DNA from: Brienomyrus brachyistius
Lineage: Eukaryota; Chordata; Actinopteri; Osteoglossiformes; Mormyridae
Assembly: GCF_023856365.1 (NCBI RefSeq)
Contig: NW_026042775.1
Location: 1-64,000 of the forward strand
DNA: 64,000 bases
Direction of reading: 5' to 3'
This document shows positions 34,680 to 44,795 of this stretch, one piece after another. Made by a program: the position numbers and the translations under genes. The notes beneath the pieces are model-generated. The model ran no database searches, was not told the origin of the DNA, and saw only the letters and a program-made list of their open reading frames with translations. Every line of letters starts with the position of its first letter. Position 1 is the first letter of the stretch.

Positions 34680-34696
34680 CCTCATCTAGGCCTTTT
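34680..34696. repeat. L1 target-site duplication, left
   Basis: CCTCATCTAGGCCTTTT, identical to 39816-39832. It runs directly into the T run that is the L1 poly(A) tail on the other strand. Confidence 0.92.
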
Positions 34697-34951
34697 TTTT
34701 CCAACAATATCTTTATTAAAATTTTAAAAAATACAGAAATTACAGAAGTTTGAGTGCTTCCACATCGAAAGGAGCATCCAAGGCAACTAAATTATTGTAT
34801 AACAATCAATCAACCTTCCTTGCAAATCAGACATTTAAAAGATGATAGAAAAATATTTAGGTGGAAGTACAAAATATGACCTGTAAATAATAACTTAATC
34901 AAATAAAAGAAAAACACAAAGCCCAAAAAAAACCCCAAAAAACATAAAAAA

Positions 34952-34982
<31 letters not shown>

Positions 34983-35117
34983 AAAACCCCAACAACAAAT
35001 AAGTTTCTCTATTTTCCAAGGGTTGCTCAACTCCACCTCAATTGTACTGTTCTGTATTGTTCAAAATTACAAACTCAAATTTATTTAGTTTAGGAAGCTG
35101 CAGAGGGCCGACATCAA

Positions 35118-38087
35118 TTACATCTCATCTGCCTCATTCACAATACTACTAAGATCCACATTTTCCATATATTGCATAAAGGGACCCCAAATGTTTTGAA
35201 AAAGTGACAGTTTTCCCTTGACAATGTAAGTAATTTTCTCCATAGGTAAAGTTGTGGACAGTTCCTTTATCCAGTTAATGAGTTTTGGTTTACTGGTCTT
35301 CCTCCATGAGAGTGCTATGACTCTTTTTGCTAACAGTAGACATAAGTCCATGGCGGTAATTATCTTTCTAGACATAAGATGTCCATCAGGATATAAACCT
35401 AAAATAAATAGTTTAGGGTCAAGATCTAATTGTATACCCAATATAGTATCCAGAGCTTGTTTGATCTCTTTCCAAAACAATTGTACTTTATTGCATTCCC
35501 AGATACAGTGGAAGAATGTCCCTTTCTCCTCTCCACACCTGAAACACAAGTCTGGGCTATCACCATTATACTTATTAAGCTTTTCTGGAGTCACATATGT
35601 CCTCATTAGCCAATTATATTGCAGTACTTTAAGACGGGTACTGGTAGTTTGTGTTTGTGCTTCAGCACATGCCTCCTCCCAGTCTTCGGAGGATAAGTCC
35701 TCCTGTAAGTCTTCCCTCCAGGCATTAAGTTTCCCTAAAGAAGATTCAGGGGAACCCTCTACTAATATATTATATAGTTTGGAGATTATTCCCTTTCCAA
35801 AGCAACCTTTTTTCATTTCTGTTTCCAATGTGGATAACGGAGGGATTGACAAGCATTGATTTTGAGATAATCTAATAAAGTTTCTCATTTGTAGATATTT
35901 AAATCGATGTTTGCATGGAATATCATACTTGGCAATCAACTCCTCAAATGACATCAAAGTCTCATCCTCTGATCCCATGAGGTCCCCTATTGTCTTTAAA
36001 CCTTTGTCAGCCCACTTCCTAAAACCAGGGTCTGCTCTGCCTGGAGGGAAAAAATGATTACCCCATATTGGGCTGAAGCGTGCGAGAGAGGTGGATTCAC
36101 CCAGATATTTCTTAACCTGATACCAGATTATAATCATATTTCTGACTATAGGATTTTTTGTCTTTTTTTTCAACATTTTGACTTTTGCTGAATATAGGTA
36201 TTGGGGAAGGGGAAGAGGTACCGAGCAGTTTTCAATATTCATCCAAGGCGGGAGGGATTTATCTGTAAAATAATACATCATAGTCCTCAATTGAGCTGCC
36301 CAATAGTACCAAAGTGGATTGGCACATTTGAGGCCTCCTCTTTCATACGGTAAGTACAAGAGTGATAAACGCAGCCTCGGTCGTCTATTATTCCACAAAA
36401 AACGTACAAAAATTGTTTTCAGGTGTGAGAATAAATTAGCAGGAGGTGACAATGGAATGTTCTGGAACAAGTACAGAAGTTTGGGCATTATGTTTAGTTT
36501 AAGAACATTAATTCTTGCTATAAGTGACAAGGGCAAGGGTTTCCATCTATCTACAGATGAGATGATGGAATTTATCATAGGGGTGTAGTTAGCTCCAACA
36601 ATGTCTCTCAAACATGGCACTATCCTAATCCCGAGATAGGTAAAACAGTCTACCATTTTGAATTGGAAAGAATTTCCGGCACTTCTTCTCTCTTCTGAGT
36701 TAAGTATCATTAATGAAGATTTTTCTTTGTTCACTTTATATCCTGATATCCGTCCAAATGTGTGTAATAAATCCAACAAGGCTGGGATAGAATCTTTCAG
36801 TTTTTCCAAAAAAAGGATGACATCATCTGCAAATAAAGCAATTCTATGTTCCTGTTGATTTACTGATAAACCAGTTATGTTTTTATGAGACCGCACCGCA
36901 ATGGCAAACGGTTCAATTGCTAAAATAAACAATAAGGGGGACAAAGGGCACCCTTGCCTACATCCCCGTTTAATTTCAAATGGTTTAGATATAATTCCAT
37001 TTGTCAGTATTTCAGCATATGGTTCATTATATAGAAGTCTAATCCACCGACAGAAATTATCCCCACAGCCAAATCTTTTTAATATTTCAAATAAGTAGGG
37101 CCACTCAACTCTATCAAAGGCCTTTTTGGCATCCAGTGATAGTAAAGCATTGTCTGTTTTTCCTTCCTGATTATGAAGAATATCCAACACTCGTCTCACA
37201 TTATGAAATCCCTGTCTACCTGCAATAAACCCATTCTGGTCACAGGGAATTAGATCAGGTAAGAATCTCTCCAGTCTTCGAGCCAAAATTTTACAAAGTA
37301 TCTTTAAATCCACATTAAGAAGACTTATTGGTCTTAGGTTTCCACATTTATTGCACGGTTTACCTGGTTTGGGTAGTAAAGTTATCAGAGCTCCTCTTAA
37401 TGAAGCCGGAAGGATTCCCTTCTCAAATGAATCCGCGAACATGTCAAAAAGAGGGGACAGCAATTTAGTTTTAAATTTCCTATAAATTTCTGTCGGCAGC
37501 CCATCTGGGCCTGGGGTTTTACCTGTTTTCAAATGATCTATTGCTATAGATATTTCCTCCTTTGTTATAGGTGTATTAAGGTCTGCACTTATTAGTTCTG
37601 AAATGCTAGGTATCTGAAGGGTATCTAAGAAGAGATTTTGCTCTTGTCCCATATGTGTTATGTCTGAGCTGTATAGTTTTTCATAAAAAAAAAACTTAAA
37701 AGTTTCATTAATTCCTAGAGGGTCAACAATGATCTGTCCATCACTGTTTACAACTGAAGTAATGTTTTTCTCATTTTGTAATTGTCGGAGGCGCCAGGCT
37801 AATAATTTCCCGGGCTTTTCCCCTTGGTCATAGAATGATTGTTTAAGACGCAAAAGATGTGAGGCTGCTTTAGAAGCAGAAAGTTCGTTATACTGTGTTC
37901 TTAGTAATAAAAGCTTTTGATGGACTCTTGGACAAAAGGTTTGAAAGTATTCTCCCTCAAGCAGCTCAATCTCCGCCTCCAACTTTTTTGTTTTCTTATA
38001 AGTTTGGTTTGCTCTATAACTTGTAAAACTAATAATCTGACCTCTTAAGTAGGCCTTAAATGCTTCCCACCTTGTGCAGGGTGACGT
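35118..38087 (-). pseudogene. L1 ORF2, reverse-transcriptase half
   Basis: Open for 989 codons after a TAA at 38088-38090. Residue numbers below count from the TTG at 37982. The reverse-transcriptase signatures are complete: TPGPDGLPTE (157-166), LLPKPGKP, RPISLLNVDLKILCKIL, LSLDAKKAFDRVEW (about 281-294), GCRQGCPLSPLLF (340-352) and FADDVILF (384-391). A C-terminal Cys/His knuckle follows (CFRCGEEKG....HCIWEC, about 813-832). Codons upstream of the TTG (TSPCTRWEAFKAYLRGQ) are also typical L1 linker, so ORF2 was once continuous. Start choice is moot: the natural start is in the endonuclease part. The long open frame on the other strand (35254-35859) is a shadow. Confidence 0.9.
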
Positions 38088-38132
38088 TTAATCCGTATTA
38101 GTTTCAAAATAAATATTTATTTGCATAGTCTA

Positions 38133-38887
38133 TTTTTGTTTAAATCTCCATCTAGGGGGATCTCTTTTTAGTCTTAAATCTTCATATATTAATGAGTTTG
38201 GCGAATGGTCAGATATTAAAATGCTATCGTAGTGACAATCCTTTATTTTGTACCTCATATTGCCAGAAACTAAAAAAAAAAAAAAAAAAAAAGTGTATTT
38301 GAGTAGCAGGAGAATTTTAAGACCTTGGGGTTCATATCCCTCCAAATATCCCTCAGATCAAGTTCTTTCATAAAATGTTGAATAGTTTGTCTACTTTTAG
38401 GATGCGAGAAATCAATACCTGAGCTCCTATCCAATTCTGGATTCAATGTACAATTAAAATCCCCTCCTATAATAAAGCTACCAGACAGAGATGATGCTGT
38501 CAAAAAAAGATTATGAAAAAACTTTGGGTCGTCAATGTTTGGAGCATAGATATTTATCAGGATTATTTTTTCCGTAATAAGTGTGCCCTGTAAAATAATA
38601 TATCTCCCCGCCTTGTCTTTAATAACCCTTGTCACATGGAATGGTATAGATTTGTGGATCAAAATCATAACACCTCTTGCCTGAGAGGTGAAGGGTGCAG
38701 AATATATACTGCCCTGCCACCTCCTCCTAATCTTCGCCTCTTGACTAGACAACAGGTGTGTTTCCTGAAGTAGCATGATATCAGAGTGCATAGATTTCAC
38801 CCTAGTCATTACTTGTTTTACCTTCTCCAGTTTTTGTAGTCCTCTGCAGTTCCAAGAAGAAATTTTAATTCTTATTCCACCAGACAT
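38133..38887 (-). pseudogene. L1 ORF2, endonuclease half with homopolymer
   Basis: The likely ORF2 start is the ATG at 38885-38887 (MSGGIRIKISSWNCRGLQ). APE-type endonuclease motifs follow: SWNCRGL, LLQETHL, INIYAPN and GGDFNCTL. At 38272-38292 a run of 21 A (T on the sense strand) replaces the segment that normally carries the R-I-D-Y/F motif, and the frame changes. The final motif ISDHSPN resumes in the reading frame of the reverse-transcriptase half and meets a TAG at 38130-38132. Two stops (TAG 38130-38132, TAA 38088-38090) separate it from that half. Confidence 0.85.
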
Positions 38888-39321
38888 AACACACAGCACT
38901 AAATGAGCTTCCCAACACATTTGAAATATTAAAGGATAGAGAAACAAATAACATCTGAATGTCAAAAACTACACCCACAACAATAAGTATTGAACATACC
39001 CCTTTAACTTGAACTTTGGTACCCATTTCCCTCCCCCTATATATACTGGTACTTGTCTAACAGCTAAAGGTTGTTCCACCCAAAAGTGAGGATCAACCGA
39101 CTATGCCTAAACACCTTTCCCCCCTACCCCACCCCGCTACATAAACAGAAAAACTCGTTATTGGATACATTAAGAAAATTAGGCTACTAATAGTAGCTGT
39201 AAGCCTCTGGACCGATAAACAAATATAACAAATTGGCCTTTCTCTTTCACTCTTCTTTTAAAACTTAAAGCTCAGTAATTATTCCTTCATGCCAACACAC
39301 AGCATGTCAATGATTACATTC

Positions 39322-39707
39322 TCAACCCAGTCCACTTTCTGACCTCAGAGCCTTCACAAAATTCTCCGCTTCACCTGGCTGGTTAAAGATGCGAGACTTT
39401 CCGTTGTATGTCACTATCAGTCGCGCGGGAGGAATCATGCCGTACCGGATCCCCATGGAGCGAAGCTGTTGTCACTGGCTGCCGCCAGTACTGCGTCTAA
39501 GCTTTCGACCGTCTTTCCCCTCTCATTTGGCTTGTCAATTTTCTCCTCCATCACCTGACAGGTGTTGGTATTATTCTCGCTATCTTCACCACTAACATTA
39601 GCTTCACAGCTAGCCTCGGAGCTCGACTTAGAAGTGAAGTTAGACAATTTCGACTGAGTCGGTCTACTAATGTTTTTACCAAGTTTCTTTTGCGAGAGAG
39701 GCATCAC
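39322..39707 (-). pseudogene. L1 ORF1, internally deleted
   Basis: ATG at 39705-39707 opens 90 codons (MMPLSQKKLGKNISRPTQ...), an N-terminal part rich in Ser, Lys and Asn. It runs out of frame at 39435 after the join near SFAPWG. In the next frame MGIRYGMIPPARLIVTYNG and FNQPGEAENFVKAL (stop at 39322-39324) match the C-terminal domain end of L1 ORF1 proteins. The coiled coil and RNA-recognition domain between them are gone, so only about a third of the usual ORF1 remains. Confidence 0.7.
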
Positions 39708-39815
39708 TACTGGTCTTGTTCAACGTCCAATAAACGAGTATTATTCAGGATTTTACAGAAACATAGCGGAGCAGAAATGGGCACGTCTTCTCAGCAAGCC
39801 GCCATTACCGGAAAC

Positions 39816-39832
39816 CCTCATCTAGGCCTTTT
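39816..39832. repeat. L1 target-site duplication, right
   Basis: Second copy of the 17-bp site, joined directly to the L1 5' end (CCATTACCGGAAAC on the plus strand). Confidence 0.92.
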
Positions 39833-40109
39833 ACTAGGGATTTAAGGTCCTGGTTTTCCTCTCAGACCCTAGAACACACTGCCAGGCTCAGATTCCCGAT
39901 CCCACATCCTGCTGAAGCCCTTCCCAAGATCAGACACTAGTTTTGTTTTCCTTGTTCTTATAGTAAAATGATGGTCTTTGACTTTTATACATCATCACTG
40001 TTCTGTTAATTACACATGACCTAATCTAAGTATTACACAAACCAAGCATAATTACTTAGAGATGTCATGAGATGGAAAATCCTTATTCAGTTAATTATTT
40101 TCCCTACAG

Positions 40110-41321
40110 GTGCTGACAGTGTGTCTACAGTGAAATGGGCCTGTGTACAGAGAGGATGATCTGTAACAATCCCATGTTCCTATGGTGACAGATATAAAAC
40201 TCATGTGAAATACTGGTGCAGAGGGTATAATGTGAGGTCATGTACTCCCATAGTACACACTGACTCTCCACTGGAGGGTAAAGTGTGAGTCAGAGATGAT
40301 CCTGACCAGCGAGTCTTCACTGTGACCATCAACAATCTGACAGCTGTAGGAATTATTAGCTCAGGTATATTTTAATATCTCCACCAAAATGTTTTGAAAT
40401 TAATTAACTTTTAATTAATTATTATTTGATGCTGATTAGTAACCAATTGTTATGCCGAATGGTCGGCTCCTCCAAACACAAATGCGAATCCCAGTGAGTC
40501 TGTTAATGTGAGACTTAAATGGGATTCATTAATAACCCGTATCGCTTAATAACCTGGGTTAGTAGGCTCGTCCAGCGAGCTGGGTCACCAGGTAATGTAA
40601 ACGATCGGTAGCGAAGCTCCCCTCACGGCCAATGAGAGAGAGTCTCGCGATATTTCAGGCGAGTTTGAGGTTTCAGAGCGTAGTAGCCAGATCGCAGAGG
40701 CAGGGACTATTGTGAGCACTCAATGACGGAGGCTGAAGTTGTGTAAAAAGACATACATTTATTCCTACAACTAACATAAGACAGACATTATACCTAACAA
40801 ACAATAAACATGAAATAACGGAAAAGACACAAACGATGTAATCATGAAAATGCAGTGACCAGATTTAAAATGATTAACCTAAAAAGGGAAAAACTGTTCT
40901 GCAAAGCAAGCAGTTTGTAGGAATATAAACCTAAAGGAATATAGCAGGTGAATAGGACAGTTTAGGTTGTTAGAAAGGAAAGGAATTGGTTTACTTGGAT
41001 GCAGGAAAGAGGGAGGTCTTTGCAGTTGGTTGCAGTGGCTGATGAGCTGATGGGTGATGGCTCTCAGGGAGGCGCGGTGTTTGCAGCGGTTGTTGGAGTG
41101 GAGTCCCGTACTGGTGCAGAGGGTATAATGTGAGGTCATGTACTCCCATAGTACACACTGACTCTCCACAGGAGGGTAAAGTGTGAGTCAGAGATGATCC
41201 TGACCAGCGAGTCTTCACTGTGACCATCAACAATCTGACAGCTGAGGATTCCGATCGGTACTGGTGTGGTGTGAAGATCAGTGGAGCCTCTCTGATCAGG
41301 TTAATCTGTCAGTCACTGATG
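40110..41321 (+). pseudogene. First Ig V-type exon, unit 2, split by insertion
   Basis: The exon begins after TATTTTCCCTACAG and ends at the GATG/GTAAGA donor as in unit 1. It is interrupted by 762 bp (40347-41108), and 136 bp of exon (40211-40346) is repeated after the insert (41109-41244). The TGA codons of unit 1 are present (40157, 40286, and 41184 in the second copy). The pre-existing stops show the exon was already dead when the insertion occurred. Confidence 0.85.
40347..41108. mobile_element. Unclassified LTR-like insert with long target duplication
   Basis: The left end reads TGTAGGAATTATT (TG at 40345-40346 is shared with the exon). ATTCCTACA at 40761-40769 is the inverted complement of TGTAGGAAT, so 40345-40769 (425 bp) has the TG...CA inverted termini of an LTR. 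It contains a CCAAT at about 40629 and AATAAA near 40804. The remaining 339 bp to 41108 has no long ORF, and its right edge (GAGTCCCG) lacks a matching terminus. A 136-bp flanking duplication is far longer than any LTR integrase makes, so the insertion route was probably repair or template switching. Confidence 0.5.
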
Positions 41322-41672
41322 GTAAGATGTCTGTACTGCAGACTGTAGCCAATGAGATGCACAGTATGTAACATGTCACTGAGTCAAAAAGGAAGGACCT
41401 TAACACAAACACTGATGGAAAAATGTTTTAATATTTTAAAAATCTGCATTTTAATTTAATTCAATATGATAAACGAGACTTGGAAGAAGTAACAGTGTCA
41501 GTTAAATCGGGCGACTTCATGAGGTTAAATATGATAAGCAATATGTTAAAAAATGTCAGGGGTTGGCCAAACATTTACATACAGTATGTATGTTGTAATG
41601 GGCTGATATTCATAAACATTTCATTGCTGTGCAAATCGTTGAGTGTTTTACCTGTGTGTTGAAGTCCTCCAG

Positions 41673-41954
41673 GGCTGTCAGTGGACAAACAGGAGGTGAC
41701 GGGTGTGGATGGAGACAGTGTCAGTGTTACTATGGAAACAACAAAAGACAAAGGATGTGGTGTAAGATTGGGGGCTCCTGTGCATCAGAGAGATCAGTGA
41801 GTTTGCATGGGAGGCCTGTTCTGATCAGGGATGACACAGAAAATAAAACCTTCATTGTGACAATGAGTGGGCTGGAGAGGAAGGACACTGGCTGGTATTG
41901 GTGGCTGGTTGTGGAATCCTGCAGATTCCAGTTCATATTACTGTTAAACATAAG
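41673..41954 (+). pseudogene. Second Ig V-type exon, unit 2
   Basis: Same early frameshift as unit 1. In addition, WYWC has become WYWW followed by a frame change (GGTGGCTGGTTGTGG for GGTGTGCTGCTGG), removing the second disulfide cysteine. So this copy has decayed further than unit 1. Confidence 0.8.
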
Positions 41955-42126
41955 TAATTGATTTAAATCTGCCTGTGAATTATTTATGCTTGAATATAAA
42001 TAGATACATACTAATCAACCCAGCAGTTTCACTCACGAAGGGGTTTGTGCTTCTTTGTGGGGATAATCCCCTATTTATCAGCTGTTGTGAAACAGAGTTA
42101 TTTATTGGGATTATTGTTTCAATGAT

Positions 42127-42298
42127 AGTGGCACGGTGGTCCAGTAGGCGGCGCTGTTGCTTCACGCCTCCATGTTTAGGGGTTTGAATCTGGCTTCTGC
42201 TCTGTCTGTGTGGAGTCTGCATGTTCTCCACATGCTGTGTGGGTTTCCTCCAACAATCCAAAAACGCACAGTCAGGCTAATTGGTGTCTTTAATATTG
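42127..42298 (+). mobile_element. SINE (V-SINE-like), unit 2
   Basis: Same insertion as 16404-16575; a few substitutions. Confidence 0.75.
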
Positions 42299-42561
42299 AA
42301 TGTGTGTCTTCTAGTTTATGATCAGTCTGTAATATGACAAAAATCACAGCATTTTCCACAGACATACAGCCAGTCACTTATTTTGTATACAAATCCAGAC
42401 AAATCCATGTAGCTTGCAACATAATTCAGGCATTTTTTCATCTTTGTGAGGATGAATTGTTACTAATGGTGTGCAGACTGACTAACATGTCTGTAGGTGG
42501 TTTTTCATTGCAGCGTAGACCAGTGTTACAGTTGTACTCTGTAATATCTGTTCCAGTGCTG

Positions 42562-42888
42562 CATCCATCCATTGTCTGAAACTGCTTGTCTAACTCAGGG
42601 TCCCTATGGGCGCAAGGCAGGGAACGTCCCATGACAGGGTGCCAACCCATTGCAGAACACGCTCACACTCCATTCCCTCGCACAAGCACACCTACCGGCA
42701 ATTTGACAACTCCAATTAGCCTCAGCATGTTTTTGGACTGTGGGGGGAAATCAGAGTCCCTGGAGGAAACCCCACAATGACACAGGGGGAGCATGCAAAC
42801 TCCATACACACGGAATTCCAGCGAAGACTTGAGTACACGTGCCAGAGGAGTGAGGCGACAGTGCAAACCACTGCACCACCATGCCACC
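42562..42888 (-). mobile_element. SINE (V-SINE-like), reversed, complete head
   Basis: From the CATCCATCC tail to ACTGCACCACCATGCCACC, the reversed tRNA-like head. This completeness shows the unit 1 copy was cut at 17146. Confidence 0.8.
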
Positions 42889-43062
42889 CTGATACAATAG
42901 ATACATTAAAATATGTTAATAAAATCATTTATCTCACCTGTTCACTATCAGTGCCCTGGGATGTGAACACTAATTCATTGTTCTCCATCTAATCATTTTC
43001 TCTGTAGAATATCTTTCATAATTTATATTTCAGTTTCAAGAGTGACCTTTTCTTAGTCTTAC
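42889..43062. other. Unit-2-specific flank of the SINE
   Basis: From 42870 to 43062 the sequence has no counterpart in unit 1. Beyond the SINE head it is AT-rich, with an AG-ended pyrimidine stretch near 43010 but no coding frame. Confidence 0.6.
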
Positions 43063-43157
43063 TTACTTCAGTCAGAATAGATTCACTGTTTTGTTCTTCA
43101 GGTTTAAATGTGATATGTGTGACTGACAGACACACTGGTGTATTATATGTCTCACAG

Positions 43158-43365
43158 GTGGGAGCAGGTTCTGGATGCTGTACTGAAAGCTGGGACTGGT
43201 GTGTTTTACCTGATTTGCACCATCATCACCATTCAGCTGCACTGGACCTCCTGTAGAAAGCGGGAACCAATCAGAGAGAAGCAGAGGGTCTCCCTGGATC
43301 AGAGGAAGCTGGCAGAGGAGATGACCTTCGTGGAGCAGAATGAGTCAGACGAGCTGTAAAATAAA
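43158..43365 (+). pseudogene. Terminal membrane/cytoplasmic exon, unit 2
   Basis: Same bases as 17779-17986 from acceptor through stop and AATAAA; no difference seen by eye. Preservation while the Ig exons decay is notable, but the exon is short. Confidence 0.45.
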
Positions 43366-43902
43366 CGGTTATGCTAACTGCAGTGAGGCCTCTCTCACTC
43401 AGCCCTGCTCAGTCTGTACAGTCATAGCATGAGAGTCAGTTAAACAGAGGGGATGATTATCTGCTGGCAACCTGTACAACCACGTATTGGCCACTTATTC
43501 ACAAGTGCTTTGCTGCCACCTGCTGGTTAATGTTTAATAATCGTTATCTTGTGAAGGTAAGACTGGTTTTTATTAAATTGTCTCTTGATTCTGAAAAAAT
43601 ATGGTACTATGCAAAAGTCTTGGGCCATCAAAGAAAACGTTTAATGCTATTTAATTGGGTTGTGTATATTTGCTCAGAACAAAAACACAATTATCATAAA
43701 AATATATGCAAATTAAAAGTGACACAATAAAAACTAACAAGAATTTCTTCTTTTCTCCATAAAGTTACTGATGCCTTGTTGGATCGCTAGGTGAACCACG
43801 CTTTGGATCCTAAACCTCTCCTCAGGGGCACCCCAGCCATTCCATGTATTTGTTAAATTCTGCCACCAGCTCACTTAATTAATTAATTTAATTAAACAAA
43901 TG
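43366..43902. other. 3' flank, no gene (copy of 17987-18525)
   Basis: AT-rich; nothing coding recognised. Confidence 0.6.
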
Positions 43903-44189
43903 TGTCATGCCCGGCTCGTCCGCTCCTCCTGTGTGCCACGCCCCCTGATTACCCACGTGTTTTCTCCCGATTGTACCCAGCTGTATCTAGTTAATTTGCT
44001 CAGTCCTGTGTATTTCAGTCCGTGTCTTACCCGAGTCCTTTGTCCGTCATTGATGTCAGTTGATGTTCGTGCCCTCGTCCCTGAGATTAAACCCCTCGTT
44101 TGCCCTGATTCTCGGCTGTCTGCCTGCTTCTTACCCGCCTGCCCGCATGATCGCCGCTCTGCCCGCGATCACTGCCGTCTCCCGTGACA
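43903..44189 (+). mobile_element. Solo LTR, unit 2
   Basis: Same TGTCA/TGACA ends and AAATG duplication (43898-43902, 44190-44194). 287 bp, with an extra 20 bp (ATGATCGCCGCTCTGCCCGC) beside a CTGCCCGC repeat near 44140. Confidence 0.85.
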
Positions 44190-44491
44190 AAATGTTAATG
44201 ATGCATTGATTAGCCATAGGAGTTGTGTTATAAAAAGATATAGGTCTATTGGATGGTTGGTGCAAATGTTTTACTAACTTTAGAAGAGATTTTGAAATGA
44301 CTGAGCTGCCACACTTTGACGGACAAAATATTATAATTCTAGACCAAGATGAAGATCATTTGAACATCATTTTCTTCGACAGCCCAAGACTTTTGTACAG
44401 TTTTGTATGTGTCTTTTATACTGGTCATAATTTGTTTAAATACATGATTAATAAATTGATACTTTACAAAACATTTCATATTTTTCTGAAA

Positions 44492-44660
44492 TTGGTAATT
44501 ATTAAAAATGAATTTCACAAACTTAAATGGTTTGGCTGCGATGGGCTGGCCCCCCATCCAGGTTTGTTCCCGTGCCCATTGCTTCCGGGATAGGCTCCGG
44601 ACCCCCCACGACCCAGTAGGATAAGCGGTTTGGAAAATGGATGGATGGATGGATGGATAA
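44492..44660 (+). mobile_element. SINE tail, single copy
   Basis: One copy of the segment that is duplicated in unit 1, ending in (ATGG)n at about 44637-44657. Confidence 0.8.
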
Positions 44661-44795
44661 ATGGTTTGGAGTTTTTAGGTCACCCCTCCTCGTCAGAGCC
44701 CACCAATCAGGGACTCTTTAAAAGAGTGATGTAATCGGGAACGCCCACTTTTCAATCTGCGGTACAAATACACCAGCTTGTCTCTGCTAACAACA

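Larger units (their letters stand above)
34697..39815 (-). mobile_element. L1-clade non-LTR retrotransposon, nearly full length
   Basis: Element of about 5.1 kb on the minus strand, flanked by a 17-bp target duplication and inserted where unit 1 has the empty site. Order on the minus strand: a 5' UTR of about 108 bp (39708-39815), deleted ORF1, ORF2 with endonuclease and reverse transcriptase, a 3' UTR (34697-35117) with a long TAAA/ATTT tetranucleotide run near 34947-34985, a poly(A) signal (AATAAA on the minus strand, 34712-34717) and an A tail. An intact 5' end is unusual, since most L1 copies are 5'-truncated. It cannot be autonomous because both ORFs are broken. Confidence 0.92.
19560..44795. 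repeat. Tandem segmental duplication, unit 2
   Basis: Same element order as unit 1. The offset to unit 1 is 19559 at the left edge, 19415 over the promoter and G-rich part, 19441 over the Ty3/Gypsy-like relic, 19689 after the 248-bp segment and 25723 over the second Ig exon. The extra length is the L1 (34697-39815 plus target duplication) and a 762-bp insert with a 136-bp duplication in the first Ig exon. Confidence 0.95.

Noticed and set aside
34940..34990. CRISPR-like or regulatory direct repeats
   Set aside because: It is a simple TAAA/ATTT tetranucleotide run in the L1 3' UTR, with no spacers.
35254..35859. 201-codon plus-strand frame (also 60499-61104)
   Set aside because: Exact antisense shadow of the L1 reverse-transcriptase frame, which has all the catalytic motifs.
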